A DNA stretch of 64,000 nucleotides from Heloderma charlesbogerti. Taxonomy: Eukaryota > Chordata > Lepidosauria > Squamata > Helodermatidae. This document shows positions 13,701 to 21,683 of the stretch, in pieces. Each line of letters starts with the position of its first letter. The stretch's first letter is position 1. The notes under the pieces are model-generated. The model saw only the letters and a list, made by a program, of their open reading frames with translations. It did no database searches and was not told the DNA's origin. The DNA lies in the NCBI GenBank assembly GCA_026122225.1, contig JANEZZ010000739.1, positions 682,001-746,000 of the forward strand, read 5' to 3'. A program made the position numbers and the translations under genes.

Positions 13701-16700
13701 GGTGAAGCCGCTCACTCCCAAATTGTGTTCCTCGAGAGAAATGCTAGAGTGATATAAGAAATACATTACTTATAAACAATGACTGTCTTCTCAGTTGGAG
13801 CAACTATGGAGGCAACTGCTCAGTGCATTTCTCCATAATTTACTGCACAGACCTGCCCTCCTCTCATGCACCTTCCACTGCGGGAAGGTATTCCTGTGTC
13901 ATCCTGTGCATTGCGTGTCCCTTGGGCCATTCTATGCAACAATAAACTTCCAATGTTGTACATGTGCACACGCCTGTCATATGAGCATGCTGCACATACA
14001 CAGACTGGGCCCCTCAAAACTGTACAGATCCCGTTTATTGCTGTACAAGCACTTTATATACACGTGCAATTGTGTGCATTGCTCCATTTGCTACCCGGAT
14101 ATTACTGATCCTCCCAACCACGGAGACATGAATTTTTGTGAACCGCCCAGGATGCTTCAACTTCTGGGCAGGATAGAAATGAAATAAATAATTATAACAA
14201 CACGGAGAGGTTATTTGTGCCTTGCTTTCCTCTCCCCAGGAGGTCCCAGTATCTCATGCCTTCCCACGTTTTCTGTAGAGGACATGGGAGGATGGTTCAG
14301 GAGACGTGAGGGGGCTAGAGCAATGAAAGGAAGAGCAGAAACAACAAGCTGTCCCCTCTTGATCTAGGGCCATCCGCAAGGAGGGAGAGCAGGCAAAAAA
14401 GTACCTTCCCAAACTCTCCTGCGGAGCTAACAAAGAGAGGCTGGAGGCAGTTATTGAGAGAATCCCCTAGCCACCAAAATGGCATTCATTTCTGAATTAG
14501 TTCTAGTTTTATGGTACAGTCAGTATAGTTCAGGTGTCCAGATAAACACATGAGGGCTCAGACTGTGTAAAGAAGGATTGGGCAGACGGTAGATCCGGAT
14601 CTACCAGTAGATCTTTGGATGATTTGCAGTAAATCACCAAGGATTTCTAGCTCCCAATTGTTTAACAGCAGCAGCAACCAAATGACACCCCGTAATCCCC
14701 ACCCACTGCCTTAAATAATACTGGATCTACCAGTAGATCTTTGGATGATTTGCAGTAAATCAGCAAGGATTTCCAGCTCCCAATTGTTTAACAGCAGCAG
14801 CAACCAAATGACACCCCGTAATCCCCACCCGCTGCCTTAAATAATACTGGGGTTGGACAGAAATGGAAGGGAATGTACATGAAATGGGGCTAATCCTGCA
14901 TCTGCAAGAACAATGATGTCAAATTTAGAATCCTGTAAAATGAAATTGGAGAGTCCATTGCAATAAGGGAGAGGAACCCCAAAGAAATTTGTTCTGCATA
15001 TTGCCACAGTTACATCAACCTTTGACTTTTCCAGCCCAACAAGTATTATCTACTCTGACCAGCAGCAACTCCCCAAGACTTCAGGTGCAGATCTTTACCA
15101 GACCTGAGACTTTTTCAGACAGGGCTGTTGAATCTCTTTCAGCTCCAGGGATGAATTCAGTTTCAGAGAAGCTCTCGGGGGCAGGGCCAAAATACCAGCA
15201 TATTTTAGCTTAGTGCCAGTAATTACGCCACAGCAGAGGCATTTCAACCTTTAAGAATGGGGGAAACCAGTGCAAAAGCTGGGAAACCACTAAACTGTTG
15301 GTGGCCGAGGAAAAGGGGCCCTTTGGAGAATCATGGAGGGCCAGACTGAGACTTCAGACTGGCTAGATTTGGCCCACAGGCCTGAGGTTCAATACCCCTG
15401 TTTTAAATAGAGGCACTAAGAGCTGAACCTTGGGCAGGCAGGGTATGTGCTGTACCCCTGAATTGTTTGCTCCATACCAGGGCAAGGCTACAGCCTTTCT
15501 GCTCCCTCACCCCACACCATACTAGCTTTTCTAGCGTTCACCAATTTAGTCGGCAGCACTTCTGCTACGTCTGAAAAATTACTGAGTTAACTTCAAGGCA
15601 TGGAAGCTGATGCCCTTAGCGAGGGCATAACCACAAAGGACTTCCTTGAAAACTGTGGGGCCATGATATAGGGCTGACCACCCACAGCAATGACTTGGGC
15701 TGGGGTGCAGAGATGTGTGGATTTCCCAGTGGAGAAAGGAAGAAACACACCTCTTTTCAGAAGCTATCACCAACCCCAAATCCTCGGTTTGTCAGTAGTC
15801 CTACCTGGGCAGTGGTATGGTCCTCTGCCGTGTAGCACAGGGGCTCAAGGGTGCATTTTGAGTCCACACGGTTGATGCCATGGGGAGACTCCAGCCTGGC
15901 ACTGAGGGTAAGTGTGTACGGAAGCTGCCCCTTGGGCACTCGTGGAATGCTCTCGGTCACGGTGTCCCCCTCTGACCCTGTGGAGAGAGGCACAGGCACA
16001 GCTGTTTTTATAGGACAGAGTGGACACACCCTTGCAGGAAAGAGTCAAGCTGGTGTTATGATTGTTCTAGAGGCACCATGAGGCCGAACCCTCTGGCCTA
16101 GTCTAGAGCTGTCTGTTGGCACGCCCTTCCCTGGAGGGCCTGGTATATGGCAGTGATGGGGGCACAAGCCTGTATATAAAGTGGCAGGATAGAATGGAAG
16201 GCCTCATCCGGGTCACCAGTGCCAAGTTATACAGCAGCTTAGATCAACTCTTGAAGGCCTCAATGTGCAATGATGTCTGGGTGGCAGCGAGACACTTCTC
16301 TGAGGTGACTTTATCTTTGCGTCAGTACTGGGAATTGGAAGGAGGCTCTTACCCTGCGGCACATAGCGGGGGTTCAGGACTGCGGGCAGGACAAAGCGGA
16401 CGGCCCCATCAGGCTCTGGAGCCAGCGCCTGAACGTAGCGCAGTGTCAGCGTGGCCTCCCCGTCGGGGGGAAGGTTACCCAGACTGCAGGTGAAAATGTC
16501 ACCGGTGTTTTCGTCTCTTCCAAGCAGGAAAGCCTGGTGGCCTTCACTCAGGGCATCCTCGTACTCCTGCTCTGCCTGTATTGGATGATGGGGAGGGGAC
16601 ATAATTACATGGAAAACAGGCTAGGAAATATGTTTGAGATAAGACTAGAATTGTAACTCTTTGGGGACTTTAAAAAACTGGTTTCTTAAAAGGTTTTCTT

Positions 16701-17264
16701 CCATTAACACCTTCTATATTTGGCATACCTGCTTCTTCTCTCGGATCTGGGCCTCAATCCGCGTCCCACCAATCAGGCCCTCAAAGGCATATACAGCAGC
16801 CTCAGCATCCAAGGGGAAGACAAATCTGACTTCCACCGGGTTCTTCTCCTCATTCTGGTACCGAAGCTCAGACACCACATCAGCCACAAAGCCTTGGACC
16901 ACCACATCCACGGAGATGCTTCGCAAGGGCACTGAAGCAAGGAAACAGTGAAGCAGAAACATCAGCTCAGTGCCTGGCCTAGTCCAGGTCCATAAGCCCT
17001 GACTCCAGAATTCACTGCTCGGGAGCACCTTGGAGAAACCCACTCTCGGCGGCCATTAGTGGTCAGCCCTGTGGCTTTGCATCCCTCCAAATACCTCTCA
17101 GAAAGTAGGACGCAATACATTTGCCAGTTTCAGAAGTTGTGATTTCCTACAGTTTCAGTTCTAAGCATTGGATAATAGTAGTTTTACTCACACTTAACTG
17201 AATAACTGCATGCAGGGGACTTACCTGGCTCCTCAGCTTGCGTGAGAAGACCACAGACAGTCAT
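1504..17264 (-). CDS. VWA5A: VWA5A-like gene, copy A (13 coding exons, 3' end off window)
   Basis: This is a VIT + von Willebrand factor A protein of the VWA5A (BCSC-1/LOH11CR2A) family, whose molecular role is poorly known. Exons in minus-strand order: 17225-17264, 16729-16931, 16353-16575, 15805-15977, 13481-13595, 13184-13356, 12597-12685, 11786-11930, 5606-5685, 5405-5519, 4153-4317, 3879-3982, 1504-1709. They total 1831 bases (610 codons plus one base) and every junction keeps phase. The VIT domain spans about residues 1-140. The VWA domain starts near 280 and has a complete MIDAS: DRSGSM (D286, S288, S290), T366 in LGGTEIL and D393 in FTDGE. No signal peptide is apparent, so a cytosolic protein is inferred. 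All introns are GT-AG except intron 11 (GC-AG). No stop or frameshift is seen. The tail exons found in copies B and C are absent and must lie left of position 1. Family assignment rests on remembered similarity over nearly every exon. Confidence 0.88.
2092..2196. repeat. 21-bp minisatellite, five units
   Basis: Five contiguous units of 21 bases, each containing GAAGGAGCGACTCCTG, begin at 2092, 2113, 2134, 2155 and 2176; the second differs by one base. It lies in intron 12 of copy A. The unit is a multiple of three and open in several frames, but is not joined to an exon. Confidence 0.95.
2568..2690. repeat. Foldback repeat with ACTACAACTCCCA-type core
   Basis: The ends read CCTGGTGCCCTC and GAGGGCACCAGG, and the interior is self-complementary. 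This is a hairpin-type interspersed element common in reptile DNA. It carries the GGGAGTTGTAGTC core seen in other copies in the window. Confidence 0.75.
3879..3982 (-). CDS. VWA5A: Copy A exon 12
   Basis: This exon of 104 bases contains [19 protein letters not shown], matching the post-VWA beta segment of VWA5A. The acceptor is TGCAG and the donor GTGGGA. It ends in phase 2. Confidence 0.85.
4153..4317 (-). CDS. VWA5A: Copy A exon 11 (GC donor)
   Basis: This exon of 165 bases encodes [20 protein letters not shown] and then [14 protein letters not shown]. It ends CAG followed by GCGAGT, so the downstream 170-bp intron is of the GC-AG class. Length and flanking phases (0/0) fit the family. 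Confidence 0.85.
4430..5200. repeat. Diverged tandem duplication in intron 10 of copy A
   Basis: Two adjacent blocks beginning near 4430 and 4784 share ATGGATTTTGCATG, GGAAGCCAGA, GTCCTCTCTATTTCCCCC and a TTCTTTAA-type end, with moderate divergence. The second also holds an (ATCC)n tract at 4921-4943. Confidence 0.8.
4921..4943. repeat. (ATCC)n microsatellite
   Basis: Five perfect ATCC units followed by a degenerate one. Confidence 0.95.
5405..5519 (-). CDS. VWA5A: Copy A exon 10
   Basis: This exon of 115 bases encodes [19 protein letters not shown] followed by [13 protein letters not shown], the end of the VWA fold. The acceptor is AACAG and the donor GTGAGC. Confidence 0.9.
5606..5685 (-). 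CDS. VWA5A: Copy A exon 9 (MIDAS aspartate)
   Basis: This exon of 80 bases encodes [19 protein letters not shown] and holds the third MIDAS ligand (FTDGE). The acceptor is CTCAG and the donor GTAAG. Phase at the end is 2. Confidence 0.9.
5705..6235 (-). mobile_element. L2-like LINE 3' fragment
   Basis: On the minus strand it encodes [18 protein letters not shown], the typical C-terminal end of L2/CR1-type reverse transcriptases. An untranslated tail follows, ending in an AT-rich AAATAAAT-like run. It is 5'-truncated and lies in intron 8 of copy A. Confidence 0.65.
6314..6369 (+). mobile_element. Short CR1 fragment
   Basis: It matches the CR1 RT segment at about 9651-9697 (CAGTGCTCTTCAACATTTTT and GAGGAGGTGCAGGGAATG), then diverges. 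Confidence 0.8.
6581..7460 (+). pseudogene. CR1 ORF1 (zinc-binding N-terminus + esterase-like domain), broken
   Basis: ATG at 6581 opens a frame with paired Cys motifs (CKVCAMF...CNKCK) that hits a stop at 6725-6727. The rest is in two frames, 6767-7201 and 6972-7460. The second contains [13 protein letters not shown] and [10 protein letters not shown], the GDS and GTND blocks of the SGNH-esterase domain of CR1 ORF1 proteins. One stop and at least one frameshift prevent translation. Confidence 0.82.
7620..10511 (+). CDS. CR1 ORF2: endonuclease-reverse transcriptase, intact
   Basis: An uninterrupted frame of 963 residues. An APE-type endonuclease at about residues 45-250 shows [28 protein letters not shown] and SDHVVLEF. 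Reverse transcriptase at about residues 500-780 shows [42 protein letters not shown] and the catalytic FADDTKL. The C-terminus ends LDSHLSGML shortly before the CR1 3' end. The length is normal for CR1 ORF2. With ORF1 broken, autonomous movement is doubtful, but ORF2 could be recent or act in trans. Confidence 0.92.
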   Translation: MVMLGVTMDVGACTATERTALIAPNNSLQTHVGRKPDYEAHGLRCLYTNAQSMGNKQNELELLIQEGNYDLIGITETWWDDSHDWNTAIEGYHLFKKNRRNRKGGGVALYVKNTYLCTEIQEDELGSPSESIWVEINGAKNKRNLVVRVYYRPPNQGEDKDDAFEKQTANVLRKHDVVVMGDFNFPDICWETNSAKHGPSRKFLTCVVDNFLLQKVEEGTRGSAILDLILTNRDDLVDKVAVTGTLGESDHVVLEFLVLRKAKAECSQTHTLDFRKADFNKLRTMISKVPWQATLTRKGVQDGWELLKKEILKAQSQTIPTRSKGGRQQKKPIWLHKKLRDDLKTKKDTYRKWKEGQVTKEEYRQIAQNCRDGVRKAKAENELRLARDAKNNKKAFFSYVHSKRQREEMVVQLLNKDGKTITDDKEKAEVLNSYFGSVFSQKRVYDPPGKGEVQAEGAGLQLEIDRHMVKEHLITWNEFKSPGPDELHPRVIKELAEELSEPLSILFEKSWRTGEVPDDWRRANVVPLFKKGKKEEPGNYRPVSLTSIPGKILEQLIKESIWKHLDNNAVITRSQHGFVQNKSCQTNLISFFDQVTSLVDRENAVDIIYLDISKAFDKVPHDILMSKLTQSGLDETTIQWIHSWLQNRTQRALINGTFSNWGEVTSGVPQGSVLGPVLFNIFINDLEEEVQGMLIKFADDTKLGRIANTLEDRNKIQSDLDRLECWAENNRMTFNSDKCQVLHLGKRNQRHSYKMGDTWLNHTTSEKDLGIVVDHKLNMSQQCDVAAKKANAILGCINRSIASKSWEVLVPLYSALVRPHLEYCVQFWAPHLKKDADKLERVQRRATKMIRGLETKPYEERLKEQGMFSLEKRRLRGDTIVFFKYLKGCHREEGQDLFLIIPECRTRNNGLKLQEAGFRLNIRKNLLTVRAIRQWNQLPGEVVGSPPLEAFKTRLDSHLSGML
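10595..11490 (+). mobile_element. Second CR1 copy, 5'-truncated, abutting the first
   Basis: It starts in the FADDTKL region of ORF2 immediately after the octamer end of the first CR1. It runs to another CR1 end (CTACTATTCTA, about 11480). The frame is broken at about 10940 and 11340. It is highly similar to 9698-10590. Confidence 0.9.
11786..11930 (-). CDS. VWA5A: Copy A exon 8 (MIDAS threonine)
   Basis: This exon of 145 bases contains [17 protein letters not shown], which carries the MIDAS threonine. It ends in phase 0 at HPRQ before GTATCA. The following intron of about 6.1 kb hosts the CR1 and L2-like LINEs. Confidence 0.9.
12597..12685 (-). CDS. VWA5A: Copy A exon 7
   Basis: This exon of 89 bases encodes [23 protein letters not shown], a hallmark stretch of the VWA5A VWA domain. 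It ends in phase 2 before GTGAGT. Copy B's version is one base shorter. Confidence 0.9.
13184..13356 (-). CDS. VWA5A: Copy A exon 6 (VWA domain start, MIDAS DxSxS)
   Basis: This exon of 173 bases contains [12 protein letters not shown] and then [12 protein letters not shown], the first VWA strand with the DxSxS metal-binding motif. The acceptor is CAG and the donor GTGCCC, a weaker donor that copy B shares. Confidence 0.9.
13481..13595 (-). CDS. VWA5A: Copy A exon 5
   Basis: This exon of 115 bases contains [18 protein letters not shown], strongly conserved in VWA5A. It lies between an AAG acceptor and a GTGAGC donor and ends in phase 1. Confidence 0.88.
14597..14848. repeat. 126-bp tandem duplication
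   Basis: Two units (14597-14722 and 14723-14848), each starting GGATCTACCAGTAGATC, differ at only a few positions. They lie in intron 4 of copy A. Confidence 0.95.
15180..15405. repeat. Unclassified dispersed repeat
   Basis: It shares AAAATACCA, TTTCAAC-TTT-GAATGGG and TTTGGCCC stretches with 29165-29405, 55383-55610 and 59660-59890. Confidence 0.6.
15805..15977 (-). CDS. VWA5A: Copy A exon 4
   Basis: This exon of 173 bases includes [17 protein letters not shown], in the segment linking VIT to VWA. The donor is GTAGGA; in copy B the same donor reads AT. Confidence 0.87.
16353..16575 (-). CDS. VWA5A: Copy A exon 3 (VIT domain, second half)
   Basis: This exon of 223 bases begins [16 protein letters not shown] and includes [13 protein letters not shown], a signature of this family. 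The acceptor is CAG and the donor GTAAGA. It ends in phase 1. Confidence 0.9.
16729..16931 (-). CDS. VWA5A: Copy A exon 2 (VIT domain, first half)
   Basis: This exon of 203 bases encodes the VIT core, including [10 protein letters not shown] and VRFVFPLD, typical of vault/inter-alpha-trypsin domains. It has a CAG acceptor and a GTATG donor and ends in phase 0 at EKKQ. Copy B carries the retroviral insertion in the equivalent exon. Confidence 0.88.
17225..17264 (-). CDS. VWA5A: Copy A exon 1 (start codon)
   Basis: ATG at 17262-17264 opens a reading frame [13 protein letters not shown] and is followed by a consensus donor (GTAAGT). Copy B has the same exon of 40 bases at 44187-44226 with near-identical residues, which supports this start. 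Phase at the end is 1. Confidence 0.85.
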
Positions 17265-17486
17265 GGCTGATGATTATCTTCGCAGAGGAAGCAATTGCCT
17301 AGCGACACACATACCAAGAAAAACAACAATTTCTGTTTTACCTTTGGTTACAGCAGGGTGGGGAACTGGAGTGGAGTGGGGGCAGATGACCCCCTCACAC
17401 ACCTGGTCCTCCATGGTCTGGATGCCGTGGGGAGGGAGGGGGTCACACCTTTAAAATCATTTGGTCCCCAAACAAAACACTGGATA

Positions 17487-18178
17487 GAGCTGCTCCAGCT
17501 GGTACTTCACCGACCAGTGCAAAGGGCACCAGTCGTAACAAAACCAAACCCAGGAATGCTAAACTCCACACAACTGGAACGCACAAGTATAAATTATATA
17601 ATATTGCAATATAAGGGGACAAAAAACAGTGTGTATACAAAAAGGACCACAAAAATAACAGCGCGATACAAAGAACAGAATTACAAAATGTAGATGAAAC
17701 TGGCTAAATGCTACAAGGACGAACAGCAATTAATTGCAGCTGGAAGAACCACGCCGTGGAACCTGTGGCCTTCTATTTTTACAGGAATCCAGATATACTC
17801 CTGTTTCACAACAGGCTTCCTCAGAAGGGAAAATCATACAAATGCCATGGCTGAGATAAAGACGTAGGAGTGAAAATGATCTCTATACCCAACTGAAGCA
17901 CTGTTTATCCAATGGAAGACTTCACATCTGATTATCCCTCCGTTCTTCCACAGAATGCTGCCTCACTTCCCTGATGCAACCAAGGTAAAGAGGCTTCTGT
18001 GGTGGTGAATTTAGGCAGGTGAGGTAGCCATAGAAGACTCTTTACCTTGGTTGCATCAGGGAAGTGAGTGGTCTTTTTTGTATACACACTGTTTGTTGTC
18101 CCCTTATGTTACAATATTATATAATTTATACTTGTGTGTTCCAGTTGTGTGCAGTTTAGCACAGCTGGTACTTCAGTC
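17487..18178. repeat. Foldback structure with nested inverted repeats
   Basis: An inner perfect 31-bp inverted repeat (17962-17992 against 18038-18068) has a 45-bp spacer. The right arm continues directly into an outer arm (to about 18178), which is complementary to about 17487-17655, so about 300 bp interrupt the left side. It lies upstream of copy A exon 1. Confidence 0.85.
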
Positions 18179-18395
18179 AGGGACCAACCAAGGAAAGCCC
18201 AGGTGCAGCAAAACCGCCCCAACCGAGGCGCCTGCTGGAGGAGCATTCCTGCGACCAGCACCTTGTTTGGAGTGGACCTGCCCCATACCTTCCCCCATTG
18301 GGAAGGATGCGGGGTGGGTCAAGCCATTAGTGCGCCACTCCTCCTCTCAACTGGCACCAGGTTGGAGAAGGCTGCCATATAGTACCCTTTGCAAA

Positions 18396-18468
18396 CCAGC
18401 TTGAAACCATGGGTTTGATATTCTGGCTTGGTGCCCACTCCCCAATGAACCATGGTTTTGCAAGCTGG
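18396..18468. repeat. Small hairpin at the BovB 5' boundary
   Basis: CCAGCTTGAAACCATGG at the left is complementary to CCATGGTTTTGCAAGCTGG at the right. The BovB begins at the next base. Confidence 0.7.
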
Positions 18469-21400
18469 CACTGCCTTGTTGTGGCGAAGGGGCTTGCGTA
18501 ACTCAGTGAAGCCATAAGCTATGCCGTGCAGGGCCACCCAAGACGGACAGGTCATGGTGGAGAGTTCTGACAAAATGTGGTCCACTGGAGAAGGAAATGG
18601 CAACCCACTCCAGTATTCTTGCCAAGAAAACCCCATGGAACGTATCACAAGGCTAAAAGAGATGACGCCGGAAGATGAGCCCCTCAGGTCGGAAGGTGTC
18701 CAATATGCTACTGGGGAAGAGCAGAGGGTATTTCCAAGTAGCGCCAGAAAGAGTGAAGCGGCTGGGCCAAAGCCGAAAGGACACTCAGCTGTGGATGTGT
18801 CTGGCGGTGAAAAGAAAATCCGATGCTGTAAAGAACAATATTGTTTAGGAACCTGGAATGTCAGATCAATGAATCAAGGTAAGCTGGAGGTGGTCAAACA
18901 TGAGATGGCGAGATTGAACATCGACATCTTGGGAATCAGTGAACTAAAATGGACAGGCATGGGTGAATTTAATTCAGGTGACCATCATATCTACTATTGT
19001 GGGCAAGAATCCCTTAGAAGAAATGGAGTAGCACTCATAGTCAACAAAAGGGTGGGAAAAGCAGTACTGGGGTACAATCTTAAAAATGATAGAATGATCT
19101 CAGTACGAATCCAAGGCAAACCATTCAACATCACAGTAATTCAAGTCTATGCCCCAACCACTGAGGCCGAAGAAGCTGAGGTTGATCGGTTCTATGAAGA
19201 CCTACAACACCTTCTAGAACTAACACCAAAAAAAGATGTCCTCTTTATCATAGGGGATTGGAATGCTAAAGTAGGAAGTCAAGAAATCACCGGGATAACA
19301 GGCAGGCATGGCCTTGGTGTACAAAATGAAGCAGGACAAAGGCTAATAGAGTTTTGCCAAGAGAACATGTTGATCATAGCAAACACTCTTTTCCAACAGC
19401 ACAAGAGGCGACTCTACACATGGACGTCACCAGATGGTCAATATCGAAATCAGATTGATTATGTCCTTTGCAGCCAAAGATGGAGAAGCTCCATACAGTC
19501 AGTCAAAACAAGACCTGGAGCTGACTGTGGCTCAGATCATGAGCTGCTTCTTGCAAAATTTCGGCTTAAATTGAAGAACGTCGGGAAAACCACTAAACCG
19601 TTCAGGTATGACCTAAATCATATCCCTGATGAATATACAGTGGAGGTGAGGAATAGATTTCAGGGATTAGACCTGATAGACAGAGTGCCTGAGGAACTAT
19701 GGACGGAGGTCCGTAACATTGTTCAGGAGGCAGCAACGAAATCCGTCCCAAAGAAAAAGAAATGTAAGAAAGCCAAGTGGCTGTCAGATGAGGCTTTACA
19801 AGTAGCTCACGAAAGAAGGGAAGCGAAAAGCAAGGGAGAAAGGGGAAGATATACCCAACTGAATGCAGAGTTCCAGAGAATAGCAAGGAGAGACAAGAAG
19901 GCCTTCTTAAATGAACAATGCAAAGAAATCGAGGCAAACAACAGAATGGGAAAGACTAGAGATCTCTTCAAGAAAATTGGAGATCTCAAGGGAACGTTTT
20001 GTGCCAAGACGGGCATGATAAAGGACAAAGAAGGCAGGGACCTAACAGAAGCAGATGAGATTAAGAAGAGGTGGCAAGAATACACAGAAGAACTATACAG
20101 GAAAGATCTGAATGTCCCTGATAGCCATGATAGTGCGGTGACTGAACTTGAGCCGGACATCCTCGAGAGTGAAGTCAAGTGGGCCTTAGGAAGCATTAGT
20201 AACAACAAAGCTAGCGGAGATGACAGTATTCCAGCCGAGCTATTTAAAATCCTAGAAGATGATGCTGTTAAAGTGCTGCATTCAATATGCCAACAAATCT
20301 GGAACACTCAACAGTGGCCACAAGACTGGAAAAGGTCAGTTTACATTCCAATTCCAAAGAAGGGCAACGCCAAAGAGTGTTCAAACTACCGCACCATTGC
20401 GCTCATTTCACATGCCAGCAAGGTGATGCTCAAAATCCTACAAGCTAGGCTTCAGCAGTATGCGAACAGAGAACTACCGGAAGTACAAGCTGGGTTTCGA
20501 AGAGGCAGAGGAACTAGAGATCAAATCGCCAACATTCGCTGCATCATGGAGAAAGCAAGAGAATTCCAGAAAAATGTCTATTTCTGCTTCATTGACTACG
20601 CTAAAGCCTTTGATTGTGTGGATCACAACAAACTGTGGCAAATTCTTAAAGTGATGGGAGTACCAGACCACCTTACCTGTCTCCTGAGAAACCTGTACGA
20701 GGGTCAAGAAGCAACAGTAAGAACCAGACATGGAACAACCGAGTGGTTCAAAATTGGGAAAGGAGTACGACAAGGCTGCATATTGTCACCCTGCTTATTT
20801 AACTTATATGCAGAGTACATCATGAGAAATGCCGGGTTGGATGAATCAGAGGTTGGAATTAAGATTGCCGGGAGAATTATCAACAACCTCAGATACGCAG
20901 ACGATACCACCCTAATGGCAGAAAGCGAAGAGGATCTCAAGAGCCTCTTGTTGAGGGTGAAAGAGGAGAGTGCAAAAGCTGGTTTGAAACTCAACATTAA
21001 AAAAACGAAGATCATGGCATCTGGCCCTATCACTTCCTGGCATATAGAAGGGGAAGAAATGGAAGCAGTGACAGATTTTACTTTCTTGGGCTCCAAGATC
21101 ACCGCAAACGGTGACTGTAGCCATGAAATTCAAAGACGCTTGCTCCTTGGGAGGAAAGCTATGGCCAACCTAGACAGCATAGTAAGAAGCAGAGACATCA
21201 CCTTGTCGACAAAGGTCCGTCTAATCAAAGCTATGGTTTTCCCAGTAGTAATGTATGGCTGTGAGAGCTGGACTATAAGGAAGGCTGAGCGCCGAAGAAT
21301 TGATGCTTTCGAACTGTGGTGCTGGAGAAGACTCTTACGAGTCCCCTGGACTGCAAGGAGGTCAAATCAGTCCATCCTAAAGGAAATCAACCCTGACTGC

Positions 21401-21673
21401 TCATTGGAAGGACAGATAATGAAGCTGAAGCTCCAATATTTTGGCCACCTAATGCGAAGAGAAAACTCCCTGGAAAAGACCCTGATGCTGGGAAAGACTG
21501 AAGGCAAAAGGAGAAGGGGACGGCAGAGGATGAGATGGCTAGATAGCATCACGGATGCAATGAATATGAACTTGAGCACGCTCCGGGAGAGAACGCAGGA
21601 CAGGAAGGCCTGGCGTGCTATGGTCCATGGGGTCACGAAGAGTCGGACACGACTGAACGACTGAACAACAACT
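18469..21673 (+). mobile_element. Full-length BovB (RTE-clade) LINE
   Basis: It starts CACTGCCTTGTTGTGGCG, the same 5' base as the second copy at 45043, and ends with GACTGAACAACAAC, the usual short-repeat BovB 3' end. It spans about 3.2 kb and carries one intact ORF. It lies between copies A and B, on the opposite strand to the genes. Confidence 0.94.
18521..21664 (+). CDS. BovB endonuclease-reverse transcriptase, intact (1047 aa)
   Basis: A single uninterrupted frame. The endonuclease at about residues 105-350 shows GTWNVRSMNQGKLE, DILGISELKWTGMG, VYAPTTEAEE, IGDWNAKVG and GSDHELL. Reverse transcriptase at about residues 590-870 shows NYRTIALISHASKV, FIDYAKAFDCVDHNKLW, GVRQGCILSPCLFN and the catalytic LRYADDTTLM. 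The C-terminus ends MVHGVTKSRTRLND, the BovB hallmark. The enzyme would nick target DNA and copy its RNA in place. The length suggests a complete protein. All motifs needed for activity are visible, so this copy is a candidate active source. The precise start codon is uncertain, since the conserved part begins near residue 105. Confidence 0.93.
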   Translation: MPCRATQDGQVMVESSDKMWSTGEGNGNPLQYSCQENPMERITRLKEMTPEDEPLRSEGVQYATGEEQRVFPSSARKSEAAGPKPKGHSAVDVSGGEKKIRCCKEQYCLGTWNVRSMNQGKLEVVKHEMARLNIDILGISELKWTGMGEFNSGDHHIYYCGQESLRRNGVALIVNKRVGKAVLGYNLKNDRMISVRIQGKPFNITVIQVYAPTTEAEEAEVDRFYEDLQHLLELTPKKDVLFIIGDWNAKVGSQEITGITGRHGLGVQNEAGQRLIEFCQENMLIIANTLFQQHKRRLYTWTSPDGQYRNQIDYVLCSQRWRSSIQSVKTRPGADCGSDHELLLAKFRLKLKNVGKTTKPFRYDLNHIPDEYTVEVRNRFQGLDLIDRVPEELWTEVRNIVQEAATKSVPKKKKCKKAKWLSDEALQVAHERREAKSKGERGRYTQLNAEFQRIARRDKKAFLNEQCKEIEANNRMGKTRDLFKKIGDLKGTFCAKTGMIKDKEGRDLTEADEIKKRWQEYTEELYRKDLNVPDSHDSAVTELEPDILESEVKWALGSISNNKASGDDSIPAELFKILEDDAVKVLHSICQQIWNTQQWPQDWKRSVYIPIPKKGNAKECSNYRTIALISHASKVMLKILQARLQQYANRELPEVQAGFRRGRGTRDQIANIRCIMEKAREFQKNVYFCFIDYAKAFDCVDHNKLWQILKVMGVPDHLTCLLRNLYEGQEATVRTRHGTTEWFKIGKGVRQGCILSPCLFNLYAEYIMRNAGLDESEVGIKIAGRIINNLRYADDTTLMAESEEDLKSLLLRVKEESAKAGLKLNIKKTKIMASGPITSWHIEGEEMEAVTDFTFLGSKITANGDCSHEIQRRLLLGRKAMANLDSIVRSRDITLSTKVRLIKAMVFPVVMYGCESWTIRKAERRRIDAFELWCWRRLLRVPWTARRSNQSILKEINPDCSLEGQIMKLKLQYFGHLMRRENSLEKTLMLGKTEGKRRRGRQRMRWLDSITDAMNMNLSTLRERTQDRKAWRAMVHGVTKSRTRLND

Positions 21674-21683
21674 GGTTCAGACA

